Under the pieces are notes generated by a model. The model worked only from the letters and a program-made list of their open reading frames with translations, ran no database searches and was not told the origin of the DNA. DNA of 8,205 nt from Sulfurimonadaceae bacterium (GTDB lineage Bacteria; Campylobacterota; Campylobacteria; Campylobacterales; Sulfurimonadaceae), in contig JAUWRZ010000075.1 of the NCBI GenBank assembly GCA_030610325.1, positions 1 through 8,205 of the forward strand. Direction: 5' to 3'. Of the stretch, positions 6,924-8,205 are shown one piece after another (within the stretch, counting starts at the first letter, position 1; each line of letters opens with the position of its first letter). Both the position numbers and the translations under genes were made by a program.

Positions 6924-7586
6924 ATGACCATGATCGACATCTTGATCCTTGAAAGCGATACAGTCACTGCCTCAGACCTTGCATTTATGCTCACGGGTTG
7001 GGGATGCAGAGTCGCAGGTCTGGTAAGTGATCATGCCGGTGCGATCCATTTTTGTGAACAGAAGAAGGTCGATCTCCTCATCGCTGAGACGAAGATAGAT
7101 GGTGAGCCTGATGGCATCGAGACAGCATACATCTTACAGGAGATCTATGATATCCCTGTCATATTCACCACCTCACATATAGACAGTACTACATTGACAA
7201 ATACTGCGAAAGTCGATTTTACCGCTTATCTTATCAAACCCTATAGAGAGAACGATCTACTGATAATGATCCGTCTGGCTATAGCCAAATATGACCTTTT
7301 AGGACAGACTGACCAAGATTGCTGTGGTTATGTCCATGATATCCATCTGAACAAGGTCTATTGTGATGAGCAAGAGATCATATTGACCGCCCATGAGAAG
7401 TCCCTCTTCTTACTGCTTTTTAATGAGAGAGGGACTTTAGTCACCCATGAGAGGATCGATGAAGTCATCTGGAGTGATGAGTTTGTCACCGATGAGACAA
7501 GACGGCAACTTGTCCATCGACTGAAGCTCAGACTCCCTCATGACTCTATTGAGATCGTACGCGGTCTCGGCTATAGGTTTAAATAG
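6924..7586 (+). CDS. OmpR/PhoB-family response regulator with atypical receiver
   Basis: Cytoplasmic DNA-binding regulator of 220 residues. Residues 4-120 are a receiver domain and about 132-220 a winged-helix domain ending in IEIVRGLGYRF, the classic OmpR/PhoB C-terminus. In the receiver, Thr82, Tyr102 and Lys105 (LIKPY) are the usual conserved residues. The phosphorylation position, five residues after Asp50 of VDLLIAETKIDG, is Glu55, not Asp. The acidic pair near the N-terminus reads Glu10-Ser11, so the metal ligand equal to CheY Asp13 is Ser. This points to a receiver that is not phosphorylated normally, and Glu could mimic the active state. Atypical receivers such as HP1043 and HP1021 are known in Helicobacter; equivalence is not claimed. 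No histidine kinase gene is in the window. ATG 6924 is used; ATG 6930 is equally possible since neither has a clear ribosome binding site (weak TTGGA at 6920-6924). Confidence 0.92.
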   Translation: MTMIDILILESDTVTASDLAFMLTGWGCRVAGLVSDHAGAIHFCEQKKVDLLIAETKIDGEPDGIETAYILQEIYDIPVIFTTSHIDSTTLTNTAKVDFTAYLIKPYRENDLLIMIRLAIAKYDLLGQTDQDCCGYVHDIHLNKVYCDEQEIILTAHEKSLFLLLFNERGTLVTHERIDEVIWSDEFVTDETRRQLVHRLKLRLPHDSIEIVRGLGYRFK

Positions 7587-7675
7587 TCATTCATAACGGA
7601 CTTCCCAACAACTCTCTTACAGAATCGTTTACCTTTATCGACCTCTACTTTTTGTTCTTACTCCTTTTATCTCTG

Positions 7676-7706
7676 TGTCTTCACCTATGTCACATCAGAT
7701 GTCACG
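7676..7706 (+). promoter_or_regulatory. tandem 12-base-spaced repeats, candidate response regulator operator
   Basis: ATGTCAC occurs at 7687-7693 and again at 7699-7705, a spacing of 12 bases. A weaker copy, GTGTCTT, lies at 7675-7681, so TGTC appears three times at exact 12-base steps (7676, 7688, 7700). The array ends right at TTGACT of the lipoprotein promoter. OmpR/PhoB-family regulators bind direct repeats about one helix turn apart next to the -35. The neighbouring regulator gene is the natural candidate; this is inference. Confidence 0.5.
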
Positions 7707-7732
7707 TTGACTTGTTATCATCTTTCTATAAT
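7707..7732 (+). promoter_or_regulatory. lipoprotein gene promoter with short spacer
   Basis: TATAAT (7727-7732) is a perfect -10. TTGACT (7707-7712) resembles a -35, but the spacer is only 14 bases, shorter than the usual 16-18. The promoter is therefore probably weak alone and may need an activator bound at the repeats directly upstream. The leader to ATG 7751 would be about 12 bases and holds the ribosome binding site. The rest of 7587-7675 shows no gene or terminator. Confidence 0.55.
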
Positions 7733-7750
7733 AAGTAAAAAGGAGATGTT

Positions 7751-8205
7751 ATGTTAGTGAATATCAGATCATTTATGATGGCGATCGCTTTGATGTCATT
7801 CCTTGTCGGCTGTGGAGGCGGGGGAGGTTCTTCTAATGTTACAGAAGAACCGCCTCTCCTAAAAGAGGAGATGACAGGTGTTGTATCTGTTGTCGATGAA
7901 GGCTTTACTGATCAAGGACTTGTAAATAGTGTCATCAGCAAAGATGGTGGCACAATAGAAGTGTCAACAGGTCCATTAAGTGGACTTAAAATAGAAGTGC
8001 CGGAAGGAGCTGTTTCAGAGGATGTCTCTTTTGATATCAAGTATTCAGATATATCCTCATTTGCAGGTCTGGTAGATAGTCTTGACTTTGACAGGAGGAT
8101 CATACAAATAGGTGTGACAGGTTCTGAGATCTGGAATGAAAACAAGATCTTTGAAAGACCGGTCACGGTGACTCTTCCTTACGATGAAGTCAATGGAGTC
8201 GATGA
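7751..8205 (+). CDS. lipoprotein with ZU5-like segment, partial
   Basis: The first 151 residues of a secreted lipoprotein; the 3' end lies beyond the right edge. Residues 1-20 are a signal sequence (basic Arg6, hydrophobic core) with lipobox LVGC and Cys21 as acylation site. A flexible linker GGGGGSSN follows, typical of large surface or periplasmic lipoproteins. Residues about 64-100 (KDGGTIEV, then LSGLKIEVPEGAVSEDVSF) resemble a ZU5-type or related beta-sandwich, where a glycine pair, a strand and a P-x-GA turn occur in this order. This is by eye, without a search. The rest, IIQIGVTG to RPVTVTLPYD, continues in beta-rich style. ATG 7751 has AGGAG at 7741-7745. Role unknown; its promoter arrangement suggests regulation by the upstream response regulator. 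Confidence 0.85.
   Translation, partial: MLVNIRSFMMAIALMSFLVGCGGGGGSSNVTEEPPLLKEEMTGVVSVVDEGFTDQGLVNSVISKDGGTIEVSTGPLSGLKIEVPEGAVSEDVSFDIKYSDISSFAGLVDSLDFDRRIIQIGVTGSEIWNENKIFERPVTVTLPYDEVNGVD

Noticed and set aside
7912..8166. Open frame of 84 codons on the minus strand
   Set aside because: It is opposite the lipoprotein gene, which has a lipobox, promoter and ribosome binding site.
1..8205. Mobile element, CRISPR array or defence island
   Set aside because: No transposase, integrase, terminal repeats, spacer arrays or defence genes were found; gene style is uniform through the window.

Overview
The window looks like ordinary chromosomal DNA of a Gram-negative, double-membrane bacterium. 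It encodes an RND-type periplasmic adaptor, an outer-membrane phospholipase, an MCE trans-envelope lipid transporter and lipoproteins. Overall style (AT-rich promoters with a clear TATAAT, moderate GC, compact operons, many ATC/GAT codons) suggests Campylobacterota of the Sulfurovum/Sulfurimonas kind. This is a guess from style, not a proven placement. No rRNA, tRNA, CRISPR array, transposase or integrase is visible.

Layout. (1) 1-584, minus strand: the N-terminal part of a lipoprotein RND adaptor (AcrA/MexA type), leaving the window at the left edge, with a good sigma-70 promoter (613-641). (2) 585-818: a divergent control region rich in dyads, leading into (3) 819-2147, plus strand: an outer-membrane phospholipase A (PldA/OMPLA) with an extra N-terminal Sel1-like domain. 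(4) 2300-6160: three overlapping genes forming a LetAB-type lipid transport operon. Two single-domain PqiA/LetA membrane proteins (2300-2902 and 2886-3524) together correspond to the one two-domain LetA of E. coli, and a seven-MCE-domain LetB (YebT) protein of 884 residues follows (3506-6160). (5) 6198-6797: a 199-residue protein of unknown function 37 bases downstream, with a strong ribosome binding site, probably in the same operon. (6) 6924-7586: an OmpR/PhoB-family response regulator with its own extended -10 promoter and a 5' stem. (7) 7751-8205: the beginning of a glycine-rich lipoprotein, cut off by the right edge.

How it may work together. Left and centre form an envelope-lipid neighbourhood: PldA destroys phospholipids that reach the outer leaflet of the outer membrane, and LetAB carries lipids between the two membranes. 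The right part may be a small regulatory unit. The response regulator has Glu where the phosphorylated Asp should be and has lost one metal-binding acid, so it may work without phosphorylation. Directly upstream of the neighbouring lipoprotein gene lie three TGTC elements at exact 12-base spacing, the form of an OmpR-family binding site, next to a promoter with an unusually short spacer. The most notable points are this atypical regulator with its candidate operator, the split LetA, the A-B-A-B-B-A-B domain order in LetB, and the Sel1-PldA fusion.
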